This document shows, piece by piece, positions 11,513-22,806 of a DNA stretch of 64,000 nucleotides. The first letter of the stretch is position 1. Every line of letters starts with the position of its first letter. The notes beneath the pieces are model-generated. The model ran no database searches, had not been told where the DNA came from, and saw only the letters and a program-made list of their open reading frames with translations. A program made the position numbers and the translations under genes. This stretch comes from Microbacterium sp. zg-Y1090 (GTDB lineage: Bacteria > Actinomycetota > Actinomycetes > Actinomycetales > Microbacteriaceae): the NCBI RefSeq assembly GCF_030246945.1, contig NZ_CP126742.1:2418001-2482000 (forward strand), read 5' to 3'.

Positions 11513-12249
11513 GCGCTCGCTCCCGCCACGCGCTCGGGCCGGCGCAGCAGCGCGAGGCTCAGCGCGAAACCGGACCGCAACAGGTAGATCATGGCCCGCA
11601 GCGGGCTGTGGCTGGGGCGTCCCGTGGCTCGTGGTCGCATGGCGACGCCGACCTGGGTCACCGTGAGTCCGGCGTGCACGGCAGCCACCAGGGAGTCGAT
11701 CGTGTCGCCGAGATACTCCGCGGGGTAGTAGCGCACATACTGATCGATGGCCCGGCGGTTCGCCGCGCGGAACCCGCTCGTGACGTCGGTGAGCTTGGTG
11801 CGGGCCACGCGTGACAGCACTCCGGCCAGGACCACCATCGCCCAGCGCCGCGGACCCTTGACGGTGTACTCCCCGACGTCGGCGAAGCGCGCCCCGATCG
11901 AGATGTCGGCATGCTCCAGACCCGCGACGACCCGCAGGACGTCGTCGGGGTTGTGCTGCCCGTCGGCGTCCACCTGGATCGCACGCTGGTAGCCGTGACG
12001 CTGCGCGAAGAGGAAGCCGGTGCGCATCGCGCCCCCCACGCCGAGGTTGAACGGCAGCGGAATGACCTTCGCCCCCGCCGCTCGTGCGCGCACGGCGGTG
12101 TCGTCGGTGGACCCGTCATCGACGACGACCACGTCGAGCGAGTCGTGCGCCCGCAGGATCGCGGTGACGGTGTCACCGACCCCGTCGCCCTCGTTCCACG
12201 CGGGCACGATGACGAGGATGCGATCCGGGGAAACCATGTCGTCGATCAT
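11509..12249 (-). CDS. DPM1-like GT2 (polyprenyl-phosphate sugar synthase type)
   Basis: The 246-aa protein resembles dolichol/polyprenyl-phosphate mannose or glucose synthases. It has ILVIVPAWNEGDGVGDTV, VVDDGSTDDT, PLPFNLGVGGAMRTGF and the characteristic IQVDADGQHNPDDVLRVV, then GARF and the late block LTDVTSGFRAANRRAI. It has no C-terminal membrane helices, unlike the GtrB-like gene at 17521. The start could be 12249 or 12237; 12249 is used because a GGTGGGT precedes it. It lies 20 bp downstream of the DUF6541 gene and overlaps the DUF2304 gene. Together these three look like donor synthase, small membrane partner and GT-C-like transferase for adding a lipid-linked sugar outside the membrane. 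Confidence 0.9.
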   Translation of the reverse strand: MIDDMVSPDRILVIVPAWNEGDGVGDTVTAILRAHDSLDVVVVDDGSTDDTAVRARAAGAKVIPLPFNLGVGGAMRTGFLFAQRHGYQRAIQVDADGQHNPDDVLRVVAGLEHADISIGARFADVGEYTVKGPRRWAMVVLAGVLSRVARTKLTDVTSGFRAANRRAIDQYVRYYPAEYLGDTIDSLVAAVHAGLTVTQVGVAMRPRATGRPSHSPLRAMIYLLRSGFALSLALLRRPERVAGASA

Positions 12250-12269
12250 GTTACCCACCGCGGCGCCGC

Positions 12270-14216
12270 TCACTCGCACCCCACGACGCGGTAGAGCTTC
12301 GCGTCGCCTTGCTGATCGACCAGCTCGACCGCCGCCGAATCGGCGAGCCCGTCCAGGCCCGGGTAGCGCCGACCGTCGAAGCCAGGGGGCACCTCGCGTG
12401 TGCCGAAGTCCAGCACGTACTCGACTCCCGTCTCTTCGACGGCGTCGCAGACCTCGTCGCCCTCCACGGCATCCGCGAGTCCGCCGTTGATCTCGCGGAT
12501 CTCCTCGGTCTCGTACATGAGCGTGTGCGGCATGAGGACGGGGATGCCGGCGAGCGCGTACGCCAGCGCGGCGCCCGTCCACGGACTCCCGGCGATGACG
12601 GCGTCCCGCGGCACGAGCTGATCGAGCCGATCGAGGAGAGCGAGCTCGTCCGTGCTGAGCAGTGCGGAGTGCCCGCTGAGTGCGAAGTGCGCTTCATGAC
12701 CCTTGCGGACCGCCGCGGGCATGGGCCCCACCTGCGCCACCGCCACGAGAGCCGCCGTGGCCGCCACCGCCCCGGTCCACCACAGGGCCGACCCGTGCGG
12801 CAGCACGCGGCTCGCCTTGCTCGTCGACCATGACCAGATCGCCTGTGCGCCCCGTGCCGCCAGTGGCACGGCGGCGATGGGCAGCAGAGCGGCGAGTCGA
12901 GGGATGTTGTTGTACCAGCTCCCCGTCAGAACGTCACGGATGACCCACACGGAGCACCCGGCGACGACGACGTACAGCAGCACCGCGATCGCCCAGATGC
13001 CGACGGCGGCGATGTCACCGGCCGAGCGGCGGCGCAGCGACACCGCGACACCGAAGAGGGCGAGCGCCGCGACCAGGTAGGCGGGCACGAACCCGTACGC
13101 CCCGAGCGTGAGAGCATCCAGCAGCGCGCCAGGGAGCGAATCGGTGGGCGGCCAGCCGCGCGCCTCGGCCGGCGGGCGCAGGAGCTTCACGAGCACCACG
13201 CCCGCAACGAGATAAACCGCGAAGGCACCGAGCAGCGCCGCCCGCCGCACGCTCGTGCCCGTGCGCAGCGCGCGCACGAGCGCGACCACGACCAGCGGTG
13301 CGCCGAGGGCCAGCCACGCCACGAAAGCGCCCGGGTGGGCCACGGCGAGTCCGGGGAGCAGTCCGGCCACCAGCACCGCGCCCCATGCCGCGGGGACAGT
13401 CCTCGTGCGCGAGGGGCCGATGCCCAGCGCGAGCGCGAGTGCCGCGAGCGCGCCCGGGAGGAGGGCGAAGCCGAGTTGGAGCGGGTAGAGCACGCCGTAC
13501 TGCATGAGCAGCAGCGGGAACTGCGGCAAGGCCGTGGAGACCACCGCCGTGGCGACCATCAGCGCGGTCCCGCCACCGAAGAGCGTTCGTGCGAGCAGCA
13601 TCGCGCCGATCGGCCAGACGAGGGCCGCCACCACGATGGTGACGGCGTTGACCGCGAGCGGGATCGATGCCCCGGTCAGCTGCACGACCAGTGCCACGAG
13701 GGCGTGCCACTCGGCCGGGTAGAACGACTGCAGACCGGCAGGAGTGGTCAGCAGCCCCACCGACATCGACGACGCGTCAGCGGTGTCGAGGATGAAGCGC
13801 ACGGCATTCAGGTGGAAGATGTTGTCGAAGGTCTGGGAGATGGCCTCGGGGTCGCCGAGCGTCTGCCCTACGCGCCACGACAGCAGCCCTGCGGCCAGGA
13901 GCACGCCGATGCCGACGACCCACGGCAGACGCAGCGACGGAAGCGCGAAACGCCCGCCGCGCGCCAGCACGAAGCGGAGTCCCGCGACGACCGCCCCCAG
14001 GACGAGGGTGGCTGCGGCGAGCGCGAGGGGCGACCACGCCAAGCCCACCAGCGGTGCGGCCGTCGCCGCCACGGCGACGGTGGACGCCCCGAACCCGGGT
14101 GCCAGCGCGAGCAGCAGCATGCCGCGCAGCCCGGCCAGCCAGCCGAGGATCGCGCCGGGCAGCCAGAGAACGATCGCGGCGACGGGCACGGCCAGCGCCA
14201 GTTGTATCCAGTCCAC
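12270..14216 (-). CDS. DUF6541 polytopic membrane protein, probable GT-C glycosyltransferase
   Basis: The 648-aa protein has about 14-15 hydrophobic segments and a soluble C-terminus (residues about 545-648). In the first outer loop it has DPEAISQTFDNIFHLNAVRF, whose acidic and histidine residues resemble the catalytic loop of GT-C enzymes, followed by FYPAEWHALVALVVQ. These features fit DUF6541, a group of actinobacterial wall-glycan membrane proteins. The start is taken at GTG 14216 because GGAGGG sits 6 nt upstream; GTG 14228 is an alternative. It is the first gene of the minus-strand DUF6541/DPM1/DUF2304 set. The likely task is transfer of a polyprenyl-phosphate-linked sugar to an extracytoplasmic acceptor. 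Family is fairly clear; enzyme activity is inferred. Confidence 0.8.
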   Translation of the reverse strand: MDWIQLALAVPVAAIVLWLPGAILGWLAGLRGMLLLALAPGFGASTVAVAATAAPLVGLAWSPLALAAATLVLGAVVAGLRFVLARGGRFALPSLRLPWVVGIGVLLAAGLLSWRVGQTLGDPEAISQTFDNIFHLNAVRFILDTADASSMSVGLLTTPAGLQSFYPAEWHALVALVVQLTGASIPLAVNAVTIVVAALVWPIGAMLLARTLFGGGTALMVATAVVSTALPQFPLLLMQYGVLYPLQLGFALLPGALAALALALGIGPSRTRTVPAAWGAVLVAGLLPGLAVAHPGAFVAWLALGAPLVVVALVRALRTGTSVRRAALLGAFAVYLVAGVVLVKLLRPPAEARGWPPTDSLPGALLDALTLGAYGFVPAYLVAALALFGVAVSLRRRSAGDIAAVGIWAIAVLLYVVVAGCSVWVIRDVLTGSWYNNIPRLAALLPIAAVPLAARGAQAIWSWSTSKASRVLPHGSALWWTGAVAATAALVAVAQVGPMPAAVRKGHEAHFALSGHSALLSTDELALLDRLDQLVPRDAVIAGSPWTGAALAYALAGIPVLMPHTLMYETEEIREINGGLADAVEGDEVCDAVEETGVEYVLDFGTREVPPGFDGRRYPGLDGLADSAAVELVDQQGDAKLYRVVGCE

Positions 14217-14257
14217 AAGGCCCTCCACGGGCGTTCGGTGCCCTGTCCTGGAACCCA

Positions 14258-14263
14258 AGCGTA
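14258..14263 (-). promoter_or_regulatory. Candidate -10 element for the DUF6541 gene
   Basis: On the minus strand TACGCT fits TANNNT and would give a leader of about 35 nt that includes the GGAGGG ribosome site before GTG 14216. It shares the 160-bp divergent gap 14217-14376 with the promoter at 14334-14339. Confidence 0.35.
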
Positions 14264-14333
14264 ATGACACGCCGCCTGAACGAGTGCTGACACGGCGGGA
14301 GGTCTCCGACCGCCATCCAGCGGGGGCGTGCGC

Positions 14334-14339
14334 TACTAT
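14334..14339 (+). promoter_or_regulatory. Candidate -10 element for the PMT-like gene
   Basis: TACTAT fits TANNNT and would place transcription about 30 nt ahead of ATG 14377, leaving room for the GGGAG ribosome site near 14367. No convincing -35 is seen. Confidence 0.45.
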
Positions 14340-14376
14340 GCCCTGCACCGCCGAGGGGCTGGGTAGGGAGAACAGC

Positions 14377-16098
14377 ATGCCAGCTGTCGCACCGAACATC
14401 GCGTCCCCGGCGACGACGGGCGGCGATGCGGGCCTCCCGGAGCCGCCGGCCCGATCGGACGATGCCATGACGCGACCGGGGCCGCGCCCGCGCCGCTCCC
14501 CCGGCACGCCGCTGCGGTGGGACCGGATCGGCTGGGGCCTCCTGGCCGCGCTGCTCGGCGGTGCCGCGTTGCGGCTGGGTGGCGTCGCCTGGGGTTTGCC
14601 GGTCTCGCTGCATCCCGACGAGTGGGTCGTCGTGGAAGGCGCGATCGACATGGCGCAGCGCAACTCGTTCGAACCGCCCTTCTTCATGCGGCCCGACCAC
14701 CTCGAGATCCAGTTGAGCTACCTGCTGTTCCAGGCGTGGAGCCATCTGGTCGCAGGCGCGTCCCCCGAGGTCGCGTTCACCGCGGATCCCGCCCCCTTCT
14801 ACGCGCTCGCACGCACGGTCACGGCGGTCCTCGGCACCGCGATGATCCCCGTCGCGCACCTCATCGGGCGTGAGTACGCCCGCTCGGTCGGCCTGGTCAT
14901 GGCTGTCGGGGTGGCGATCTTCCCGCCGTTCGTGGAGCACTCCCGGTATGCGACCCCAGACATCCCGCTCACCCTCGCGGTCATGATCGCCGTACTGGGC
15001 GCCATCCGGTACGCGCGGACGCAGTCGTGGCCGGACCTGACGCTCGCGACCTTCGGCGTGGCGGTGGGGGTGACGGCGAAGTATCCCGCGATCATCGCGG
15101 CCGTAGCCGTGGGCTACGCGGTCGTCTACGGCGCCGCACGCAGCCGGCGTCCTGCGCTCGTGTTCACGCGCGGCCTGGGGGCGCTGGGATTGTTCCTCCT
15201 CATGGTGTTCCTGCTGTCACCGACGCTCTTCACCAACATCGCCCAGGTGCGCCGGGAACTGTTCCAGCAGAACTCAACGGGCCACCTCGGCGCCGATGGA
15301 CTGGACTGGGCGGGCAATCTCGCGTACTACGCGCAGGGCTTCCTCACCGAAGGAGGCTTGCTGCTCACGCTCTTCGCCGCCGCCGGCCTCGTCGTCATCA
15401 CGTGGCGTCGATTGTGGAGCGCGGTTCCGCTGCTGGTCGGCGTGGTGTTCTGGATCGCGATCAGTGCACTGGCGCTGCACTGGGCGCGGTGGGCGCTGCC
15501 GATGTACCTCACCCCCGTGCTTCTGGCGGGTTTCGGCGTCGTCGCCGCATACCGCCTCGCGGGAGGTGTCCGCCCGCCCGCCCGCCGACCTGCGAAGGCG
15601 GCGGTCATCGCGCTCGTCGCGCTGTCCGCCGCGAGTCTTCTGCTGAGCTCGGTGACCTCGCTCGTCACCGCGCTCGCCCCCGACACCCGCGCCCTGGCTG
15701 CTCGAGACCTCGCCGCGGCCGGCATCACGGCCGAAGACGTCATCTCCGACGGCTACACCGCGTTTCTCCCCGACGTCGTCCGCACCGTCGCCACCGACCT
15801 CTTCGTGGAGGACGGCGTCCTCAGACCCCGGGTGGCCGACGACGCTCGCGCCTACGTGCTGACATCGTCCGGCATGGCCGACCGGTACCTGAAGATGCCA
15901 GGCACCGAGGGCGCCGCCGTCTACACGGCCATCGCATCTCAACTCATCGCAGAGCAGAGCTGGGAGCCCGTCCGCGATCTCCCCTCGAGTCCCTGGGAGC
16001 CGGTGGACATCGTCCAGGACGTCGCCCAGCTCATCGCGGTGTGGGACGGCGGCGCGTCCGGTCCGCGTCTCGTGCTGTATCGGTTCCCCGCCCCATGA
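14377..16098 (+). CDS. PMT/GT39-like polytopic glycosyltransferase (GT-C fold)
   Basis: The 573-aa protein has a proline-rich cytoplasmic N-terminus of about 50 residues, then about 10-12 membrane helices and a soluble C-terminal part from about residue 430. After the first helix it carries LPVSLHPDEWVVVEGAID; the acidic pair in HPDEW sits where GT-C enzymes keep their catalytic Asp. ARTVTAVLGTAMIPVAHLIG and YATPDIPLTLAVMIAVLGA are typical of the PMT_2/ArnT-like group. The ATG at 14377 is chosen for the GGGAG in front of it; the frame stays open far upstream but only as antisense to the DUF6541 gene. It probably transfers a polyprenyl-phosphate-linked sugar at the outer membrane face, with GtrA and GtrB-like proteins encoded just downstream. 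Confidence 0.85.
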   Translation: MPAVAPNIASPATTGGDAGLPEPPARSDDAMTRPGPRPRRSPGTPLRWDRIGWGLLAALLGGAALRLGGVAWGLPVSLHPDEWVVVEGAIDMAQRNSFEPPFFMRPDHLEIQLSYLLFQAWSHLVAGASPEVAFTADPAPFYALARTVTAVLGTAMIPVAHLIGREYARSVGLVMAVGVAIFPPFVEHSRYATPDIPLTLAVMIAVLGAIRYARTQSWPDLTLATFGVAVGVTAKYPAIIAAVAVGYAVVYGAARSRRPALVFTRGLGALGLFLLMVFLLSPTLFTNIAQVRRELFQQNSTGHLGADGLDWAGNLAYYAQGFLTEGGLLLTLFAAAGLVVITWRRLWSAVPLLVGVVFWIAISALALHWARWALPMYLTPVLLAGFGVVAAYRLAGGVRPPARRPAKAAVIALVALSAASLLLSSVTSLVTALAPDTRALAARDLAAAGITAEDVISDGYTAFLPDVVRTVATDLFVEDGVLRPRVADDARAYVLTSSGMADRYLKMPGTEGAAVYTAIASQLIAEQSWEPVRDLPSSPWEPVDIVQDVAQLIAVWDGGASGPRLVLYRFPAP

Positions 16099-16205
16099 TC
16101 GCCGCACGCGAGTTCGGTGCTGGTCCGCCCCACATCAGGTGGGATGGCCTCGGATGCCTTTCGCGCGACGACGAGGCGCTGATCATCGGACGGGTGGGCT
16201 GATCT

Positions 16206-16694
16206 GTGGTTGAGAAGGACGAACCGCCGAGGCCCCCCGCAGACGAGTCCGTCAACGTGGCTGGTGGGATGAGCGGGCCTGACGGGCCCCTTCTGCGCCT
16301 GGTGAAGGACCGGCGCATCGCGTTCCTGATCGTCGGAGCCGTCAACACCCTCGTCGGCTTCGGATGGTTCGCGTTCTTCGATCTCATCATCGGGCATCTC
16401 TGGGGCTACATGGTGACCCTGCTGTTCGCACACGTCGCCAGCGTGTTGTGCGCATTCGTCCTGTACCGCCGGTTCGTCTTCCGGGTGCGTGGACATGTCT
16501 GGGTTGATCTCGCGCGGTTCGAGACGGTCTATCTCGCGGCACTCGGAGTCAACGCCGTTCTGCTGCCGCTGCTCGTGGAGCTCGCCCACCTTGAGCCGCT
16601 CGCAGCGCAGGCGCTGATCGTCGTCGTGACGACACTGATCAGCTACCTCGGCCACAGCCGGTTCTCCTTCCGCCGGCCCAAGGGGGCAGCGTGA
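16206..16694 (+). CDS. GtrA family membrane protein
   Basis: The 162-aa protein has a hydrophilic N-terminus of about 38 residues and four membrane helices, with the GtrA signature FLIVGAVNTLVGFGWFAFFD, then YRRFVFRVRG and the terminal SYLGHSRFSFRRP. GtrA proteins are thought to flip polyprenyl-phosphate-linked sugars. GTG 16206 is used; ATG 16269 would still keep all helices and is a reasonable alternative. The stop overlaps the GTG of the next GT2 (GTGA). The preceding 107 bp hold no other gene. With the upstream PMT-like enzyme and the GtrB-like gene at 17521 it forms a complete three-part Gtr-type glycosylation module. Confidence 0.88.
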   Translation: MVEKDEPPRPPADESVNVAGGMSGPDGPLLRLVKDRRIAFLIVGAVNTLVGFGWFAFFDLIIGHLWGYMVTLLFAHVASVLCAFVLYRRFVFRVRGHVWVDLARFETVYLAALGVNAVLLPLLVELAHLEPLAAQALIVVVTTLISYLGHSRFSFRRPKGAA

Positions 16695-17521
16695 ACCCGA
16701 GCACTGCACTGAGCGTCGTCGTCCCCGCGTACAACAACGCGGCGACGATCCGCGAGACCATCGAGTCGATCCTCGCCCAGGACGGTGTCGACTTCGAACT
16801 CGTCATCGCCGACCATGCGTCCTCAGACGGCACCCGGCGCATCGCCGCCGAGTTCGCGCACGACCGCCGCGTCCGCATCATCGACACGCCCGCCGGGGGC
16901 GGCGCTGCACGCAACTGGAATCGCGTCACCCAAGCCGCCAACGGCATCTACCTCAAACTCGTCTGCGGCGATGACGTTCTCCGGCCCGGCGTGCTGGCGC
17001 GACAGGTCGCGCTGCTGCAGTCCTCGGATGCCGTGCTCACCGCGAGCCGACGCGACATCATCGACGCGCGCGGGCGCACCGTGATGAGCGCGTGGGGATT
17101 GCGCGGCATCGACCAGCCGCTGAGAGGGACGGAAGCTGCCCGGCGCGCGCTGCGCGCCGGGTCGAACGTGTTCGGCGAGCCGGCCTCGGTGATGATGCGC
17201 CGCAGCGCGCTGGTCGATGCCGGCGGGTGGTTCGATGCCTTCCCGTACCTCATCGATCAGGCGACCTACACGCGGGTGTTGGAGTCGGGAGGCTTCATCC
17301 CCGACCCGCAGGTCGGTGCCACCTTCCGGCTGTCCAGTGGGCAGTGGAGCGTGGCGCTCACGCGGTCCCAGGCTCGGCAGGCTCGCGCGTTCCATGCGTG
17401 GTTCCGCGATCGACGACCCGACATCGTCTCCCGACTCGACCTCATCCAGGGCGACATCCGCGCCACCACGATGGCGCACCTGCGCAGACTCTCGTACACC
17501 GTTCTCAAGAGGAGGATGTGA
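16691..17521 (+). CDS. GT2 family glycosyltransferase
   Basis: The 276-aa GT-A enzyme opens with LSVVVPAYNNAATIRETIES and has ADHASSDGT, GGGAARNWNRVTQAANG and the DXD-type block LKLVCGDDVLRPGVLARQ. GEPASVMMRRSALVDAGGWF in the second half is typical of small GT2 enzymes of surface glycan loci. GTG start and stop both overlap neighbours (GtrA before, GtrB-like after, the latter by one base), so it is embedded in the Gtr-type operon. The last codons contain the AGGAGGA ribosome site of the next gene. Specificity is unknown. Confidence 0.86.
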   Translation: MNPSTALSVVVPAYNNAATIRETIESILAQDGVDFELVIADHASSDGTRRIAAEFAHDRRVRIIDTPAGGGAARNWNRVTQAANGIYLKLVCGDDVLRPGVLARQVALLQSSDAVLTASRRDIIDARGRTVMSAWGLRGIDQPLRGTEAARRALRAGSNVFGEPASVMMRRSALVDAGGWFDAFPYLIDQATYTRVLESGGFIPDPQVGATFRLSSGQWSVALTRSQARQARAFHAWFRDRRPDIVSRLDLIQGDIRATTMAHLRRLSYTVLKRRM

Positions 17522-18549
17522 TGACCGCAATGGAGCCGTTCATCCATGGGATCAGCATCGTCGTGCCCGTCTATCAAGGCGAGAGGACGTTGCACGCCGT
17601 CCTGGAGGAGCTGCAGCCGTACGTCGACGGCTTCACCACGCCTGACGGCCACTCCGCCCGGGTCCGTGAAGTGGTCCTCGCTCACGACCGGGGCCCGGAT
17701 GCATCGGACGTGGTCATCCGCGAGCTCGCCGACGCGAGGGACTGGGTGACGCCCGTCTGGCTCAGCCGCAACTACGGACAGCACGCGGCGACGCTCGCCG
17801 GCATCGCCAGTTCGGGCGGAGACTGGATCGTCACGATCGATGAGGACGGCCAGCAGGACCCCGCGTTCATCGGCACGCTCCTGGACACGGCGCTGCGCGA
17901 ACGCGCCGACGTCGTATACGCCGACCCCCTCAACCGCCCGCCGCACGGCTTCGTACGGAACACCGCCTCACGCGTATCCAAACGCGTGCTCGAAGTGGTT
18001 TTCGGCGGCGGGAGGGCCACTGACTTCAACAGCTACCGCCTGATCCTGGGCGAAGTCGGCCGCAGCGTGGCCGCCTATGCGGGGCAGGGCGTGTACCTGG
18101 ACGTCGCGCTCGGCTGGGTCGCGGGGCGCATCACGACCGCACCCGTGCTGTTGCGCGAAGAAGGCGACCGCCGGTCGGGGTACTCGTACCGCCGACTGCT
18201 CGGCCATTTCTGGCACATGATCCTCACCTCCGGCACCCGTGGCCTGCGCATGGTCACGATCACCGGTCTGCTGTTCTTCCTCGGCGGCATCGGCTTCGCG
18301 ATCTACCTCGTGCTGTCGCTGCTGGTCGGCGGCGGCGCCCCCGAGGGCTGGACATCGCAGATGGTCCTCACCGCGGTGGGTACCGGTGTGATCCTCGTCT
18401 CCCTGGGCATCATCGCGGAGTACCTCGGAGTCGCGGTCAACGTCGCGCTGGGAAAGCCGGCCTATCTGATCGTCCGCGACCCGCAGGCCGGGCCATTCGG
18501 ACGCGTCACCCCACCCGACTCCGGAACCCGAGATGCCGACCGCCGCTAG
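17521..18549 (+). CDS. GtrB-like polyprenyl-phosphate sugar transferase with two membrane helices
   Basis: The 342-aa protein is a GT2 of the DPM1/GtrB type: IHGISIVVPVYQGERTL, LSRNYGQHAATLAGI and the donor-site block WIVTIDEDGQQDPAFIGTLL, followed by the characteristic DFNSYRLI. Two C-terminal membrane helices (TGLLFFLGGIGFAIYLVLSL and VGTGVILVSLGIIAEYLGV) anchor it, as in GtrB. It should move a sugar from a nucleotide onto polyprenyl phosphate on the cytoplasmic side. A strong GGAGGA site precedes the ATG. It overlaps the SDR gene at 18533 by 17 bp, so that enzyme may supply its nucleotide sugar. This is a second, membrane-anchored DPM-type enzyme in addition to the one at 11509. Confidence 0.9.
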   Translation: MTAMEPFIHGISIVVPVYQGERTLHAVLEELQPYVDGFTTPDGHSARVREVVLAHDRGPDASDVVIRELADARDWVTPVWLSRNYGQHAATLAGIASSGGDWIVTIDEDGQQDPAFIGTLLDTALRERADVVYADPLNRPPHGFVRNTASRVSKRVLEVVFGGGRATDFNSYRLILGEVGRSVAAYAGQGVYLDVALGWVAGRITTAPVLLREEGDRRSGYSYRRLLGHFWHMILTSGTRGLRMVTITGLLFFLGGIGFAIYLVLSLLVGGGAPEGWTSQMVLTAVGTGVILVSLGIIAEYLGVAVNVALGKPAYLIVRDPQAGPFGRVTPPDSGTRDADRR

Positions 18550-19456
18550 GTGGATCATCGGGCACGGGCTGCTGGGCGGCGCCCTCGACCGAGCGCGCCG
18601 CGAGCCCGCCCGGCACTGCGTCGTCCGATGGCACGACCCGGACCTCGCCACGGCGGATCTCCTCGGCGAACTCCGCATTGCGACCGAGGGCGCGTCCGAC
18701 CTCGAGATCTACTGGTGCGCCGGGAAGGGGGTGACCTCCACACCGGCAGCGCAGCTGAACGCCGAGGTGACGGTCTTCGCACGCTTCCTCGACGAGCTCC
18801 TCAGCGTGGATGCGCGCGCTCTCGAACGCGTCACCTTCTTCCTCGCCTCCTCCGTGGGCGGCGCCTATGCCGGCACGCCTTCACCCCCGTACAGCGAGAG
18901 CAGTCCGACCGCGCCACTGTCGGACTACGGGCGGGCCAAGCTCCGCATGGAGTCTCTCCTCACCCAAGCCACTGCCGAGGGGGCCTGGCGATCGTTCATC
19001 GCGCGGATCACCAACCTCTACGGCCCCGGACAGAACGCCGCGAAGGCTCAGGGCCTGATCTCCGTGCTCGCGAACGCCGATGTCACGGGGCGCCCGGTGA
19101 ACGTCTACGTCTCCCTCGACACGCTGCGGGACTACATCTACGAGGACGACGCCGCCCGTGTCGTGGACGCAGCGATGCTCCGGCTGCGGGGTGTCGCCCC
19201 GGGAACCACGGTCATGAAGCTCGTGGGCACCATGCGCGCGGTGTCGATCGGCGCGATCCTGGGCGAGATCAACCGGGTCCGCCGGCGACGTGGGGCGGTG
19301 GTCCTCGGGCAGGGTGACGCCACAGGGCAGGCGTCGGATCTCCGGGTCAGGTCCGAGGTCTGGAACGATCTCGATGCCCTCGTGTCGACGACGTTCCCAG
19401 AGGGCATCGACCGTGTCTTCCGCGCCGCGCTCTCGAACCGTGCGCACGGCGCCTGA
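18533..19456 (+). CDS. NAD-dependent epimerase/dehydratase (extended SDR)
   Basis: The 307-aa protein has a short first strand leading into IGHGLLGGAL, a GXGXXG dinucleotide motif at about residues 9-15, then FFLASSVGGAYAG with the catalytic serine region, and SDYGRAKLRME containing the Tyr-x3-Lys pair. ITNLYGPGQN and LDTLRDYIYEDDAARVV are usual in sugar-nucleotide epimerases and dehydratases. It starts inside the end of the GtrB-like gene in another frame, implying coupled translation. It most likely makes or modifies a nucleotide sugar for this locus, perhaps the GtrB donor. Which sugar is not apparent; the first Rossmann strand is compact compared with GalE or RmlB. Confidence 0.82.
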   Translation: MPTAARWIIGHGLLGGALDRARREPARHCVVRWHDPDLATADLLGELRIATEGASDLEIYWCAGKGVTSTPAAQLNAEVTVFARFLDELLSVDARALERVTFFLASSVGGAYAGTPSPPYSESSPTAPLSDYGRAKLRMESLLTQATAEGAWRSFIARITNLYGPGQNAAKAQGLISVLANADVTGRPVNVYVSLDTLRDYIYEDDAARVVDAAMLRLRGVAPGTTVMKLVGTMRAVSIGAILGEINRVRRRRGAVVLGQGDATGQASDLRVRSEVWNDLDALVSTTFPEGIDRVFRAALSNRAHGA

Positions 19457-21387
<1,931 letters not shown>

Positions 21388-21388
<1 letters not shown>

Positions 21389-22806
21389 TGACCGAGTACG
21401 GCAAGGCGCTCGCTCCCACCGAGACGCCGATCCCCGGGCTGGTCATCTGGGACCTCCCCGTCCACGGCGACAGCCGGGGCTGGTTCAAGGAGAACTGGCA
21501 GCGGGAGAAGATGACCGCAGCCGGGCTTCCCGACTTCGGACCGGTGCAGAACAACATCTCCTTCAACGACGCGGTCGGCACGACCCGCGGCATCCACGCG
21601 GAGCCCTGGGACAAATGGGTGTCGGTGGCCACCGGCCGGATCTTCGGCGCCTGGGTGGACCTCCGGGAGGGGCCGACGTTCGGCGCGGTCTTCACCGCCG
21701 AGCTCGACCCGTCGAAGGCGATCTTCGTGCCGCGCGGCGTGGGGAACTCGTACCAGACCCTCGAACCCGACACCGCCTACACGTACCTCGTCAACGACCA
21801 CTGGTCGCCCGAGGCGCACTACACGTTCCTCAACCTGGCCGATGAGACCGCCGCCATCGCCTGGCCGATCCCGTTGGATCGGGCAGAGCTGTCGGCGAAG
21901 GATGCCGCCCACCCGCGGCTGGCCGACGTCACCCCCGTGCCGCCGAAGAAGGTGCTCGTGCTCGGCGCCGGCGGTCAGCTCGGTCGCGCGCTGCGTGCCG
22001 AGTTCGGCGAGGCCCCGCACATCGAGTACGCCGACCGGGCCGAGCTCGACCTGACCGCGCCCGGCCTCGACACGGCCCGCCACTGGCGCGACTTCGACGT
22101 GATCATCAACGCCGCCGCCTACACCGCGGTCGACCTCGCCGAGACGGCGGAGGGACGGGCGGATGCCTGGGCGGCGAATGTGACCGGTGTGGGCGCGCTG
22201 GCCCGTGTGGCCGCCGCCAACGGCATCACGCTCGTGCACGTCTCCAGCGACTACGTCTTCGACGGCACGAAGCCCGGGCCCTACACCGAAGACGACCCGA
22301 TGGCCCCGCTGGGTGTCTACGGACAGACCAAGGCCGCGGGCGATGCCGTGGTGGCCACGGTCCCCCGCCACTACATCGTGCGCACCAGCTGGGTCATCGG
22401 CGAGGGCGGCAACTTCGTACGGACCATGGCTTCCCTCGCAGAACGCGGCATCGACCCGAAGGTCGTGGGCGACCAGGTGGGTCGCCTCACGTTCACGACG
22501 GACATCGCGCGCGGCATCCGCCACCTGCTCGACACGCGTGCGGCGTACGGCGTGTACAACCTCACGGGCACGGGCGACCCGACGTCGTGGGCGGAAGTGG
22601 CGCGTCGGGTGTTCGAGCTGACCGGCCATGATCCTGCGCGCGTGACCCCGGTGAGCACCGAGGACTACTTCGCATCCGCCACCGGACCGGTGGCTCCGCG
22701 CCCCCGCAACAGTGTGCTCGCGACGGCGAAGATCGAGGCCACCGGATTCACCCCGGACGCCGCCGAGGCCTCACTTTCCACCTACCTGCAGGAGCGTTCC
22801 TCATGA
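21388..22806 (+). CDS. RmlC-RmlD fusion: dTDP-4-dehydrorhamnose 3,5-epimerase and reductase
   Basis: One 472-aa chain holds both final steps of dTDP-L-rhamnose synthesis. Residues about 1-185 are a cupin RmlC domain with DSRGWFKENWQREKM, VQNNISFN and TTRGIHAEPWDKWV; the usual PRGFAHGF motif reads PRGVGNSYQTL. Residues about 190-472 are an RmlD reductase: VLVLGAGGQLGRAL gives the NAD(P)H site, ITLVHVSSDYVFDGT the serine, and YGQTKAAGD the Tyr-x3-Lys pair. VRTSWVIGEGGNFVRTM is also typical. The GTG start overlaps the rmlB stop by one base and the end overlaps ugd. Such fusions are known in actinobacteria. Both domains look intact, although the epimerase lacks the standard His-Gly-Phe strand. 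Confidence 0.94.

Noticed and set aside
12270..14687. A longer start (14687) for the DUF6541 gene
   Set aside because: The extra 157 codons are antisense to the PMT-like gene and its promoter; GGAGGG marks GTG 14216 instead.
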